The notes: generated from the sequence alone by a model not told the origin. Shown: positions 39,170-50,710, numbered from the stretch's first letter. The stretch: DNA of 64,000 bases from Thamnaconus septentrionalis (GCA_009823395.1 CM020510.1:2590273-2654272); one strand, 5' to 3'. Made by a program: numbers and translations.

Positions 39170-40225
39170 ACATACACAGAAGCTGCGTTTCCATTACAGT
39201 TTTTGCAAAATAAAAGCGATATTTCTAGAAATATATATATTTCAATTGCGATTTGCAGCTGTTTCCATTGAATGCGTGAAGCGCATCAGCCGTCATTCTC
39301 GTCAAATCTCGTCCGGCGAGAGCCCGGCTTTAGGAGGATGGAGGTACAAAACTCACTGCGTTTTTGGAGCAGCTGTTTGAGTTGTCACCGCTGCTGTTGC
39401 CGCCGTCGTCATCAGGAGACGAAGGCAGCGGGCGACGGTTTAAAGGCAAAGTCCGTAGGCATGGGAGCGAACACCAACAAGGGATTTCTGGGAGAGGATC
39501 GTCTCCGGGGAATTCACTGACCAATCGCGGATTCAGAATCTCAGAATGACCTGGGTTCCGTGGACTGAGCCGTGTGATGCCATTGACGTGCGGAGGTGGA
39601 GTGAAATGTCTCCGCTTTTCACTTTTTTAACTGGAAGTGATCTGGTCACGTGACGTCCGCTGACGTGTAAATGCTAAAGTGTTTCCGTGACGCTTTTGCG
39701 ATATTCCTCTTTATGGGTCCGTGTGAAAACCACCTCATGAGAGCGTCAAAGCCTTTTAGCCATGTTTGAGAGGTTTTTCCAAGTTGAGCTGCTTCCATCA
39801 CCAGGTGTTTTTATTGCCATATTGAGGTTTTGCACAGTTCTTGATGGAATGGAAACGCAGCTATATACACACTCGTGCATGGACACAAGCTGCTGACTGG
39901 TCTTCACTTGAGCAGCAGCGGCAGCAGCAACACACACACTTGCCACGTGGCGGCGCTAACGGCTGGACCTGTTTTCAGAAGCGTGTGACAGTCAAAGAGG
40001 AACCTTCAGCTCCACGTCTGATGAGCAGGTCAATCATTTACCTCTCGGCCTTGTGGTGTCACGGGCGGGTGTGCGTCTGGTTCAGGGTGTGTCTGGGTTT
40101 CATCTGACCGTGGGCCAAACGGCGCCGCCTGCTGGCAGCGCTGGGGATCGCCAGGCTGTCTCCTCTAACGCTCTAAACGATGGTCTCCCTCTGTTCCACA
40201 GATGATGCGCAGGATGAAGGTTTGA
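27565..40225 (+). CDS. numa1: Nuclear mitotic apparatus protein 1 (NuMA)
   Basis: Twenty-three coding exons: 27565-27603, 27709-27797, 28297-28370, 28938-29032, 29116-29190, 29279-29369, 29466-29610, 30189-30328, 30430-30541, 31094-31211, 31286-31426, 31519-31632, 31719-36065, 36232-36441, 36533-36729, 36842-36967, 37124-37232, 37370-37565, 37798-37934, 38034-38327, 38657-38740, 38824-39123, 40202-40225. Phases agree throughout; about 2,418 aa (human about 2,115). The N-terminal globular hook-like domain (ALLSWVNSLGVSD) is followed by NTPKFQMRKM, a very long coiled coil (exon 13 alone encodes 1,449 aa) and a basic Ser/Arg-rich tail. Tail motifs match human NuMA: SLETLYFTPI, KRRRTTQVINITLTK, DEELRTGDPTDTLRRA, ASCFPRPLTP, ADRRQSMMFSI. 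NuMA bundles spindle-pole microtubules and recruits dynein through LGN. The extra length lies in a tandemly repeated coiled coil. The short last exon (MMRRMKV) is the least certain. Confidence 0.95.
30690..31090. repeat. Polypyrimidine tract (TTCC/TTTC-rich) in numa1 intron 9
   Basis: About 400 bp almost purely C and T on the + strand, made of CCTTCCTT, TTTCTT and CCTCCC units, running directly into the acceptor of exon 10. It yields long spurious Phe/Ser/Pro frames. Confidence 0.93.
32800..35400 (+). repeat. Intragenic higher-order tandem repeat in the numa1 coiled coil (510-bp period)
   Basis: The string CTGCAAAGTCAGATCTGCTC and its diverged form recur at exactly 510-bp steps: GATCTGCTC at 33081, 33591, 34101, 34611 and 35121. 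Each 170-aa unit is two related 85-aa halves, one with QVEGLTSSLRSTEENLQAKE, the other with LQAREDLMAQQEQENVHQKE. A half-unit step of 255 bp links the first half copy at 32861 to 33116. The reading frame is intact throughout. Confidence 0.95.
39181..39862. mobile_element. MITE-like element with 15-bp terminal inverted repeats
   Basis: About 680 bp bounded by AGCTGCGTTTCCATT (39181-39195) and its exact reverse complement (39848-39862). Subterminal copies of the motif (CAGCTGTTTCCATT near 39257 and GAGCTGCTTCCATC near 39786) are also present. There is no transposase frame. It lies in the last numa1 intron. Superfamily not assigned. Confidence 0.75.
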
Positions 40226-40417
40226 GGAACCTTTTTGGAAGGAGGATTCATCATCATCATCATCATCATCATCATCTTGATTCTGCTTCTCACAAGACCC
40301 TGTCTTTTAATTTACATTCTTTTATTTGCTTGTTTGTCCATGAGTCTCTGCAATTGTGTCTTTTTCATCTTTGCTGCTTTTATTTGCTTTGTCTTGTATA
40401 TATTTACACATTTTATC

Positions 40418-40423
40418 AATAAA
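40418..40423 (+). terminator. Poly(A) signal of numa1
   Basis: AATAAA about 190 bp after the numa1 stop, supporting 40202-40225 as the last coding exon. Confidence 0.75.
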
Positions 40424-40616
40424 GTAAACGTGGGCGAGGTAACTGGGGAAAGTCCTTTATTTCCTCTTATGTTGAGAACAAATGACTGAGGCTCAGCTCT
40501 GATGAATATCGCATTAAGAGAAATACGCAACCATGGGATTGTTGTCACGCTTCTATGTATGCGGAGAAGTGCGGAGCCCCGATTTTTTTCGGCCAACCAA
40601 AACTTAACCTCTTGAC

Positions 40617-40932
40617 CAGGGGTCACCAACACAGAACCTGCAGGCACCAGGTCTCCCCAAAGACCTGATGAGTCGGCCGCAGGCCTGTTCTAAAAACACT
40701 ATTTGCTGTGCAGCATCTAAAATGTAATTTACTGCAACATTGTTCAGGCATTGTTGATATTTATTGCCAGAACTCATTAACTAGACCAGTGTCGTCTTCC
40801 CGTAGACGAGTAACGAAGGGCGAACTGAGAAAACTTGTTATTTTAGCAGAGTGTAGTGTGTGTTTGCCCTTCACACGACTGAGTAGCCATGAAGTGGCTC
40901 GCAGGTTCAAAAAGGTCAGTGACCTCTGCTCT
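40617..40932. mobile_element. hAT-like MITE
   Basis: About 315 bp with left end CAGGGGTCACCAAC and right end GTCAGTGACCTCTGCTCT, imperfect inverted forms of the CAGGGGTCACCAAC hAT terminus. No transposase frame. It lies between numa1 and the first NLR gene. Confidence 0.6.
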
Positions 40933-41762
40933 AGATTATGAAAGTCAACTGATAATCACCTTTATTTACATCATGCTTAACTGTCACCCTCAAGCCAAGT
41001 TTAGTTATCTAGTGTTTATGTAATATACTTTTTTTTTTTTTTAAATTATTATTCTTGAATGACACCGTTCATAACAGCATCTGGATTCTGAATTGTCATT
41101 TTCAGTTTTTTTGCAATCATTTTGGCGCACCCTACTGGTGAACCAGTAGAATCCACATTTTTGGAACTTCCGCGTTGGTCTCCTTTTTGAAGTCGGGAGT
41201 CCCGTTCATTTTTTAAAATAATGATGTAGTTTCTGTAATATACAATATATTACAACATTAAAGTAGTAGTAAGTATAAAGAATACAACACAATCTTATAA
41301 CTATTGGGAGGAACGTCTCGTTGCTTGTTTTGACGTCACTTCCGTTGTTCTTTGTCACATTACAAATGATGCCGGTACAAAATTTAAAAATGAGACAAAG
41401 TACAGCAGTCTGAACTCTTGATAACTTATTTTTTTTAAATGCTACTTCGTTTGACTTCAATTCTTGAGTCAACACGTCCGGACCGCCAACCAACGCTACC
41501 TTTAGAACCCTTTTTTGTTTTTGTTTTTTGTTGAAGTTGTGGTGTTCCCGGAAGTCACCGGAAACAGAACGATTGGAAACTGAAAGTTGGGAGTTGTTCA
41601 CCGGCGGTCGGTCGGTTGGTCGGTCAGCCGTCGGTGGTCTCCAGAGTTTTACCTGACAGGAGTCCCAGTGTTCAGCCTCACGATGACACATTCCCGACGT
41701 TAGCATTCATGCTAAAGTGAAGTTAGCCGCCCGGATTCAACTGCGCCGGGAGTTTTGCAGTC

Positions 41763-44700
41763 ATGGCCACAGCGGACGGCGGGTAGGTAGACATGGTGCA
41801 CCAGTCGCAGGCCTCGTCCGCATTACAACTTGCTGTCAGAAATCACCCTGTTTAAACTCAACAGGTGATTCCGTCGTAGGCTTGTGATGTGTTGTTGTTT
41901 AATTAATTACAAGAATAAGGGCTGTTTCGATTAAGAATTTAATCGATTAAATTAAATTAAATTTGTCGCGATGAATTGAATTTTTTATACAGGGTTTTTT
42001 TGTTAAATGGCGTCGTGTATACTTGTATACCTAGAACAAGTTACTTTTAAACAAAGTAAGAAAAAGTGGAAATGTGACCGATTAGAAGTCAACTTAAAGT
42101 CCGAGGATAATTGTTTACGGTGTTTTTTCTGTCCATTATGTGAATATTGATCACATTGAACCCTCAACATTAAGCGTTAAATAATGTGATCCTTTCACAT
42201 TTTTCATTTTGAAATTTAGGTTCTCAGGAAAAATCGCAGCTTATCAATCAATCGTTAAACGATCGATCAGGTCAATCAACTAACGATTAATGAATTAATT
42301 GATCATTTGCATCCCTAACAAGAATATTTACCAAAAACATTTTTTTTTATCATCATTGTTGCAAATCAACAATGATGATAAAAAAAACTGAGGACAAAAC
42401 TTAAAGAGAATTCCGGAAAGAGGGTTTTATACCTACAGAACAATTGTTGTAATTTCTGTCATGATTACCAAATGTTGAAGTCCTATTGAGCATTAAATTA
42501 CAGAGCATTAAATTCCAATGAAAAAGGTGAAATGTTCAGTTTGAAATTTTTTGTCTGTGGATGTAAAAATTAGCACAAAAAACAAACAAAGAAACAAATT
42601 CTAAGGCATAACTTGAAGGAAACTTAAATTAAAAAAAACCAAAACAACTACCACAATCTCTCAAATGAATGAATGGGCTAGACTAAGATTTCAGAAGAAG
42701 TGTGAATCCAGATCCAGCCAGAACTTTTTGGCGACAGGACATTCGATGACTACACTCATTACAAACCGGTGTGTCTTCCTCCGCCTCAGGATGTCGGGGC
42801 CGCCGGGGAGGAGGGTGAGACCTCCGTCCAGCTATGGCTCCATGAGGACTGACAGCAGCAGCAGTGACATCATAGAGCTTGGGGTAGGAGAGGAGGAGGA
42901 GCCTGCTGCTGCTGCTGCTGCTGCTGCTACCTTTCCGGCTGTGTCTCCTCAGTTTACACTTGAGAAAGCAGCTTCAGCTCTGGAGGAGAACAGGTACCGA
43001 CTCACTTCACTGCCAACACCAGCAGACACCAGCGTGCTGCTGGAAACACAGAATGTGTCACTGTCAATGTCTTTGAGTGGTTTAACTGACTCACACTTAT
43101 TATTTTATTTTATTGACCTTTATTTATACATCTTTAAAACCTAATTGGGACCCAGGGTCTCACTAACAAGGAAGCTACAAACAAACCAGACATAAAACAT
43201 TCACACATAAAGGCATACTGTACACTGGGGTACATTTGCGAATCAAAGTGAAGGAAAATAAAATAAAATAATTTGCATTTGCAAACTCCCATAGTGGCTT
43301 TCTCCAGCCTTCCAATCTTTGAACTCCCCAAACTTAACCAAGCCAGACAGCTTCACGACCTGCTGTAGGTTGTTCCAGGTTGCAGGGGCAGAATAGGAAA
43401 AGTTTTTTTTTCCCCCCAAACTCACTTGTAGTTCAAAGTCACCACGTAGTCCTGGGACCAGAAGCTAAGATGTGATCGACTCCGTGTCATGTAGGTTGAC
43501 ATATAGGAGGGGAGCAGACCGAGGTTATCGTTGATACCTTCCTAAATCCTGAGCGATGGGGGGATAAAATGTTCTCACAGCTCAGGAGGTGTTTGATCTG
43601 ATTGTTCACCAACCTTTCCAAAACCTTGGCTAAAATAGAGAGCTTAAAAATTGGTCTCTAATAGTTCAAGACTGTGGGGTTGCCCCCTTTACGACGGCGA
43701 AGACCACGAGCAGTTTTCTACACATCAGGAATAATATTGCTCTGAATAGAGAGATTAAAAATATAGGGGCTAGGTGGAGGAAGTAGGCGGTAAGATTATC
43801 AGGGCCTGCTGATTCGCAGGGGCCGAGGTCCATCAAGGCTCTATTACCTTCCCTAGCGGAAAAGAGGATAAATGAAAAGGAGTGGTCATGGGAGGCTGGA
43901 CAATATTAAAATGCTCAGTCGAGCATCTCAGACCTGTCACACACAAAGCTAGAATCAACAACTACATGAGGGATCTAGGATACGAGGTTACTATAGATCA
44001 TCAGTAGTCTAGGATAGACGACAGTCACATTTAGCATTCTGGATGGAGGCCAAACATCTGTTCAGTACTTGACAGGAACAGTAGCCAGTCAGCCTCAGAA
44101 CCCGACCTTCTTGCAATGGCCCAGAGATGATTCCATTCGCAGAGGAGATCATTCAGCTTGGTGGTGAACCAGGTCCTGTGTCTCGACCCTTCACCCTGAA
44201 ACGGCGAAGGGCGGCGTGTTTGTCCCTAAAGTGGGTGAAACTGTCATAAACATGAGGGACAGCATCAATTAATAAAATGCAATCCCACTTAACATGTGTT
44301 AGATCAGGAGATATAACAGTGAGCCTTTTTATATATGGACCCAAACAACCTGAATATGGAACAAGCAAAGCTCAATACTATGCAATAAATAACTTGGTAT
44401 TGCACTAGCGAATTTCAAATGAAGGAAAAACTCACAATTTGTACGCCTCTTTTGTATTTGCAGCCTTCTCATTTAAATCTCAACTGTAACCTTCTCTCGA
44501 AGGCTAATAATAAATAATATATATATCATAATATATCCTACAAAGAACTTCCTGTCCTGATTGACGCGGCAGAATACCAACAGAGCCTTCTGGAATTTGC
44601 ACCAGTCACACAGTGATCACTGAGATCACCAGCCAAGACACCGGTAGCACGGTGTTTGTGTGGCACATTGGTGATGAAAAGATCAATGAGGTGATTTTTC

Positions 44701-47700
44701 TAAACTTGTGTGAGATTCAAGGGCAAACACTCGGCTTCAAAAGGCTCGGACGCAGAAGAAAGCCAACCCCAGTTTTAATCACCTGCTAGAACGACTTCTC
44801 CAAATTCCAGCTGAGATAAAAGCTGCATTAAAGAGGGCAGCGCATCGGCTGGAGCAGAAGGACACACAGAAATCCACCAGTTTGCTTTGGGCTTTCTAGC
44901 CTGGCTGCGTGAGAGAGGTCAAAGGTCAGGCTGATATTCCTGCTCTATATTCCTGTCAGGTCGCAAGGACGTCGTCCAGGGTCTCCTGAGACGCTTGTCA
45001 CCATGGAGACTGAGATGACCAGACCAGCAGGGGGCGTGGTCATCGACACACGGTGGGACACACACACACACACACACAGGTCTAATGTGAAATATTTGGC
45101 CATTCATTTGGTCACCTGGGCAATACTCAGCAGTTCCCATGTCCAGCAGCTACGTGAACATGTTCCTCAGCACATTGTGACCAATCCAGGTGGCCCAGGT
45201 GGTGGCGCTGCCGCTCAGCCAAATCTTTGCTTCGCTCACATTGTCACGTCAGTGGATCGGTGGAGGATCTTCTGGCCTTCCAACTACAGAAACTCACAGA
45301 ATGCTCTCACTTACCCATTTCCACCAGAAGGGGGCGCCCTTTGTCTACAGGCCAGGTCTCTCTCTGTCTGGGACAGTGCTGGTAGAGTTGACGTGTCATC
45401 TCCTGTGTTCTTGCGCTCTTCAGAATGGCCTCAGCAGAAGAAGAAGAGGAGTACGAGGATGAAGATGGACTCCTGACAAATTCTCCAGAACCTCCGGAGC
45501 CACCGGAGCTCGAGGAGATGGTCCAGACCGAGGGGAGCGGCCAAGCAGGGCGACTGCACAAAGAGCAGAACCTGGCTCACATCTTCAGGGTGGGTGTGTC
45601 CCAACCGCGGGACCTCGAGAAATCCGATCAGCAGATGTCCACAGGCTCCGCCTCCTCTCACCTGCCTAGTGTTTGTGTCTTGCAGAGCATCCAGGATCTT
45701 CTGTCCAAGCTTAGCGACCAGGAGCTCCTCAAGTTCAAGGGGTGCTTCTCCTGGCGAGGGTCGGAGATGAACCAGCAGCAGCTAATGGTGGACGACCTGC
45801 TGGACTTTGTGGACAAGATGCTGGAAGTTCTGGGTAGGAAAGCAGCAGCAGCAGCAGCAGCAGCAGCGATGCTGCAGTAGATGTGAGGATTCTTGACGAC
45901 ATGTCGTGGTCCTCAGGTCCTGGTCGTTCCCTGGTTCGGACCATCAGCTGTCTGGAGGCCATCCAGATGGAGGAGGAGGCGGCGGAGCTCCGGAGCCGCT
46001 GCAGCCGAGGTTGGCGGAGGCCGTCGTCCTGGCTCGGGTTAGACTCTGTCCTGGTTCTGGTTCTGACCCTCTGTCTCGTCTCTGGTCTCCCCTAGCATTG
46101 ATCCGTTTCAACCTGCAGCAGCACCTGAGCAGAACCTTCAGGGTTCTGCACGAGGGCGTCCCCCGGGCCGGCCGCCAGAGTCTCCTGGACAAGGTCTACG
46201 TCCCGCCCCTCATTTCCGCCAGCGTCCCACCCCGGTTCCCCTCAGCAGGAAGTCCAGAGTGTCAACCATCTGTTCCAACTGCACGGCGCCCACGGCCGGC
46301 CGGTCCGGACGGTCCTGACCTCTGGAATCCCAGGGGTCGGCCTGTCGGTGGCCGTGGCCAAGTTCTGTCTGGACTGGGCGGAGCAGAGAGCCAATCAGGT
46401 AGGAGGGGGCGGAGACCCAGACTGAACCAATCAGACGCTTCCCCAGCCAGATTTTGATGGTGTGAAAACTGCTTTTGTCCCATCAGGATCTGCAGTTTGT
46501 GGTCACGTTGTCCTTCCGGGACCTCTGGTATCTACGGAGCAAGAAGGCCCCCTCCCACATGATGTCCCTAGTGGAGGTGATGGAGTACTACCACCCTGAG
46601 TGCAAAGACATGAGGTACCTGGACGAGGACGACTGTCGCCTCCTGGTGGTGATGGACTCCTTCGACTGCTACCAGGCTGCTCTGGACTGGCAGGTACCTG
46701 CTGGTGAACCCCTCCACACTGACTGCTCCCAGTCCTCCCAGTGGTGCCGCTGGTCCTGACTGGAAGTTCTTTCCTCTCTCATGTCTGGTTCTTCTCTGAA
46801 GGCCCCGGTGATAGTGGACAGCTGCTGTCCAGCCCCGCTGGACCACCTGATCGTCAACATCATCCGGGGCAACATGCTCTGCGGCGCCCTCATCTGGATC
46901 CTTGGCAGACAGGCGGCTGTCTCGCAGATCCCGTCAGAGTTTATCGACGTGGTGACTGAGCTCCAGGGTTTCAGGTGAGTCTGGACTTGGGGGTTCCTCT
47001 GGGTTCCTCCGGGTTCCTCTGACCCCCCCGGGCTCTCGCTCTCCTCCTGCAGCGACCAGGCCAGAGACGTCTTTCTCACCCAGCGCTTCAGTGACCCGCA
47101 GTTCGCTGCCCAGGTCGTGGAGCACCACAAGCGGCAGCCGCTGCTGGCCGCGCTGGCACGTCAGCCCTTCGTCTGCTGGATGGTGGCCGTGGAGCTGGAG
47201 CGCTGCCTCCCCCTGCTGGAGTACAGGCTGCTCCCACCGCGGCTGACACCGTTCTACGTCAGCATCTTCATTGTCCAGACCAACCGCAGGCTGGAGTACT
47301 ACGGTGGCGCAGAGAACACCCGGGTCAGTCGGAAATGATCATTCGAGCAGTAAATTGGCAGATCGGTGAATCAGTAGATCCATGGATCACTGGATCAGTG
47401 AATCAGTAGATCCATGGATCACTGGATCAGTCGATCAGTGAATCAGTAGATCCATGGATCACTGGATCAGTCGATCGGTGAATCAGTAGATCCATGGATC
47501 ACTGGATCGGTGAATCAGTAGATCCATGGATCACTGGATCAGTGAATCAGTAGATCCATGGATCACTGGATCAGTCGATCAGTGAGTGAATCAGTAGATC
47601 AATATGTCCAATCAGCTTCCTGCTTTCAAACATGATGGAATTGAAGTTTTCACATGTGTAGAAAAACATTGAACAGCTCTGATGGATTCCAGTGGACAAC

Positions 47701-48659
47701 ACGCGCTGCAGTTCAGCTGCCAACCACTGGGTGGCGACGGGCAGCTTGTCTGCTTTAAATTTGTCACATTAATCTGATATTTCTCAATGTTTAATCGGGC
47801 CACTCGCAGCTCCTGGTGATGGAGCGTCATGTTCAAGTGTTTCACTTCCTGTCTCAGTCTCCTCAGTCGTGGCCCGCCGAGGTCCAGCAGCAGCTGCTGA
47901 AGATGGGCCAGATGGCCTTTAAGATGCTGGAGCGGAGGAGCAGCGAGTTCAGCGAGGCCGACCTGGCGGAGTTTGGCCTGGAGCTGCAGGAGGTGACGGT
48001 GTTCTCGGGTCTGTGCACCGAGCTCCTCTCCTCTGCCACCGCCAGCAGGGGGCGCGTATTCTGCTTCCAGCACTATACCTTGCAGGTGAAGCTCCTCCTC
48101 TTCCTCCGTTGTTTCATTTGGTCCTTGAGTCTTTTTGTGGTTTTCTGAAGGTCAACGGAGCAGTGCCTGTGGCGACCATTGGGGGCAGTGTGCTGCTCAG
48201 TGCCTCTGTTGCGTCGGCTGTCATTCTGGACTCAGAGTTCTTCTTCTCCTCCTCCAGGAGTTCATGGCGGCTCTCTACGTCTTGACCATGTTCCACTGCA
48301 GCTCCAGGAACGTTCTGGACTCGGGCTCGTCGTCCAAGTTCTCCAGGATGCTGCCGGTGTTGAGGCATCAGAGCCGGACGGCGGCGGACCTGCTGCGCTG
48401 CGCCCTGGATCGAACCCTGGCCGCCTCGCCGGGCCACTACAACCTGCTGCTGCGCTTCTTGTGCGGCCTGCTGTCCCCAGACTGCCACCAGAGCCAGCTG
48501 AGCGGCTTCCTGTTCCCTCGCCATGCGCCCAGCATCGCCGGCCTGCAGGAGGCTCGCCGGCTGCTGGAGGGCGCTGTGAGCACGCCTCAGACACGTGACC
48601 GAGAGCAGCTGGAGAACTTGAAGGAGTGTCTCAGAGAGATGGTTTTGGAAGAGCTCTGA
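41763..48659 (+). CDS. Atypical NLR: PYD-like, FISNA and degenerate NACHT, no LRRs
   Basis: Model: 41763-41782, 42790-42993, 44960-45052, 45424-45589, 45686-45833, 45917-46009, 46096-46193, 46246-46398, 46487-46693, 46802-46974, 47053-47323, 47858-48085, 48258-48659; about 751 aa. It starts MATADGG, then a Ser-rich leader with PPSSYGSMRTDSSSSD and an acidic stretch. A pyrin-like death fold follows (IQDLLSKLSDQELLKFKGCF, then DLLDFVDKMLEVLG). FISNA-type sequence includes LHEGVPRAGRQSLLDKVY. NACHT: Walker A reads GIPGVGLS instead of GxxGxGK[ST]; Walker B reads LLVVMDSFDC instead of FILDGLDE. The helical C-terminal part is conserved (ELERCLPLLEYRLLPPRLTPFY, MGQMAFKMLERRSSEF, FQHYTLQ|EFMAALYV) and ends at a stop with no LRRs. 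Between 46194 and 46245 the frame breaks by one base; it is restored by either a 52-nt intron or an indel. NLRs sense danger or assemble inflammasomes; a role here as a non-ATPase regulator is inference. The first three small exons are the least certain. Confidence 0.78.
42341..42387. repeat. Perfect 21-bp inverted repeat (hairpin)
   Basis: Arm 42341-42361 (T8, then ATCATCATTGTTG) pairs perfectly with 42367-42387 across a 5-nt CAAAT loop. It lies in the first intron of the atypical NLR gene. It may be the centre of a palindromic MITE; no small-RNA claim is made. Confidence 0.9.
43105..44930 (-). mobile_element. Decayed LINE (L1/Tx1-like) with endonuclease remnant
   Basis: Antisense remnant in an NLR intron. 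The low-coordinate end has the common fish 3' sequence TTGACCTTTATTTATACATC followed by a GGGACCCAGGGTCTC-type stretch. On the minus strand near 44575-44790, peptide fragments GEVVLAGD, LIDLFITNVPH and the APE-endonuclease signature SDHCV can be read. Many stops and frameshifts are present. Clade assigned from memory. Confidence 0.65.
47345..47605. repeat. GATC-rich minisatellite in an NLR intron
   Basis: Six copies of a 32-43 bp unit centred on GATCCATGGATCACTGGATC with GTGAATCAGTA, in the intron between the 47053-47323 and 47858-48085 exons. Many GATC and palindromic ATGGATC/GATCCAT sites. Confidence 0.92.
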
Positions 48660-48959
48660 TCCAGAACCGGCCCTGGGCCAGGATCGGCCCTGGGCCAGGA
48701 AGAACCCTGGACAATGATCATTCCTGATCCAGGAAGTGTCCCTTGGCTCAGCCAATCAGCTACAAGGTGAAGACTGACATGTTTACTTCTGGAACACTGA
48801 ACATTGAACAGGAAAACAATCGCAAACACACACACACACACACACACAGGCTCCTAGCAGTGCTCCTTAATGACCACCAGGGGGTGCGACCTTGCCGTCT
48901 GAGAGGAAGCGGCCTTGTCTTCTCCTTCATCCAGTCAACAGCCGTTCAACACCCACAAT

Positions 48960-48965
48960 AATAAA
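48960..48965 (+). terminator. Poly(A) signal of the atypical NLR gene
   Basis: AATAAA 300 bp after the stop at 48659, followed by a short (AAT)n run. Confidence 0.6.
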
Positions 48966-50610
48966 ACATAATAATAATAATAATGAGGCATCCTGAAAAA
49001 AAATGAGCTCATTAAAACACTTTGAACTTGTTCCTAGATTTGCTTTTTGAATCCTGTGTTTACAGTCAGTTCACAGAGTCTTTGTGGGGTGGTGACGCCC
49101 CCTCTGGTGGCCAGCAGAGAAGCCGAATGAAAACAAACTGTGTGTTTTCTTAGAGTGTAACTACACAGCACTGCAGCATGCAATAAATCAGCCAGTCAGT
49201 CAATCAATCAATGAGTCAGCATCTCTTAATAAAGCACTAAGTCCCAACCTACAGAGAGAAACCAGCTGGTCCTCCAGAGCAGCAGTGGGAGGGAACCTGG
49301 AGCAGGGCCCCGCCTCCGGGGGCGGAGCCACCAGCTCTGACCAGCCGGAAGGAGGAAATGGGAAGACAATCAAAAGCGCAGCATTTTGTTCTGACCACAG
49401 GGGGCCTAAAAGTAGGTTGTGACCCACCAGTTGGGCACCCGCTGAGCTGAAGGAAGATGTGAGGCTGGGCGGAGCGCCCCCTGCTGTCAGTGCTGCTGCT
49501 GCGGCGGCGGTGGCCGGTGCTTCCTCGGCTCATCCTCCTCCCAGCAGGTGCTCCTCATCCTCCCATTGTCTCCACGGCAGGCAGCAGCTCCAGCCACGTC
49601 TGTAAACTGCAACATCAACAAGCAGCTGCAGGGGGCGGCGGCGGTGGGCGTAGCTGGCGACAGCCGCAAGTGTCCTCTGCTCCCGGACGTGTAAGTAAGT
49701 AAAGTAACCCAGTAGAACTACTTCACTGTCTGTAATTGTACACTGAAGTGCGAAAAGGCTGCGTGTGAATTCCACTGCAGTGTCACGCAGTGGTGTCGTC
49801 TCGACGTGATGCAGAGCTTTGCGCCGTATAACCAGTAGAAAAGGTCAGGAATGATGGTACAACCGATTAAAAACACTCACTTTCCTGTCTAAAATTGTAA
49901 TGAAATGGATGTTTTACTTTCAGATGTGTTCAGCCGTTGCTTTAGTGCCGCCTCGGAGAATTTATTTGTGTTGGCACCATTTTCTTTTTTACTCCAATTC
50001 TGAAACTTTTTTTTATTTATTTATTTTTTACTGAGCCTGACAGTGGTTCTGGTTTAGTGTTGTTTTGAAGCAGCTGCTGCTGGACAGATGTGTACTGAGG
50101 CTGAGAGGGGGAAAAAAAAAAAAAATCAAAGCCCACCCACGAGAATATACTAGACTAAACCACTGGTGTCACCGTCTGACCTCTAGGTGGCTCTCACACT
50201 GACCACCAGCAGGTTTGGTGAACTGTGACTTTTACTGTCAAGACTGACGAGCGCAACGACGTTGACTCGTGTGATACTGTGCCTGTCTGTCTGTCTGTCT
50301 GTCTGTCTGCCTGCCTGCCTGCCTGCCTGTCCGCCTGTCCCTGTGATCAAAGCCACCCCCAGGTGAAGCTGGAATTAGCACCATGTTAGTACAGGAGGCG
50401 GCTGCTGGTTTCTCCACATGTGACCAAACTAGTTAACATCCTGTTTACATTAGTGTGTGTGTGTGTGTGAGAGATTGAGTCAGCAGACCATAATTTCTGT
50501 GGTTGAGTTTTTGTCTCTCTAAGCTCTACCATTGAAGCTCCAACTGGAAGAGAGTTGCTGTTTCTGAATGTTTCTGAATGTTTCACAAGGTTTTGTTTCA
50601 CTCTTACCTT

Positions 50611-50710
50611 AAAAATAAGAAACACTTTATGAATTTGCGGGTCATCGTTGCACCAGGGCCATGCCAATCCTGTCTCTATCGTTCCAATTTTAGTATGAGT
50701 GCTACCAAAG
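50611..50710 (-). pseudogene. U6 snRNA pseudogene (antisense, nearly full length)
   Basis: Read on the minus strand, this has GGTAGCACTCATACTAAAAT, then TGGAACGATAGAGACAGGAT, TGGCATGGCCCTG, GACCCGCAAATTCATAAAG and a terminal TTATTTTT, in the order of U6 snRNA from its 5' stem to its T-run. Many substitutions occur, including in the otherwise invariant catalytic region, and no proximal sequence element can lie upstream because another U6 fragment abuts it. Confidence 0.85.

Noticed and set aside
47858..48085. NLR exon starting at 47816 in an upstream open frame
   Set aside because: An acceptor (GTCTCAG|TCTCCTCAG) at 47857/47858 joins in phase 0 to the preceding exon; the upstream 14 codons are intron.
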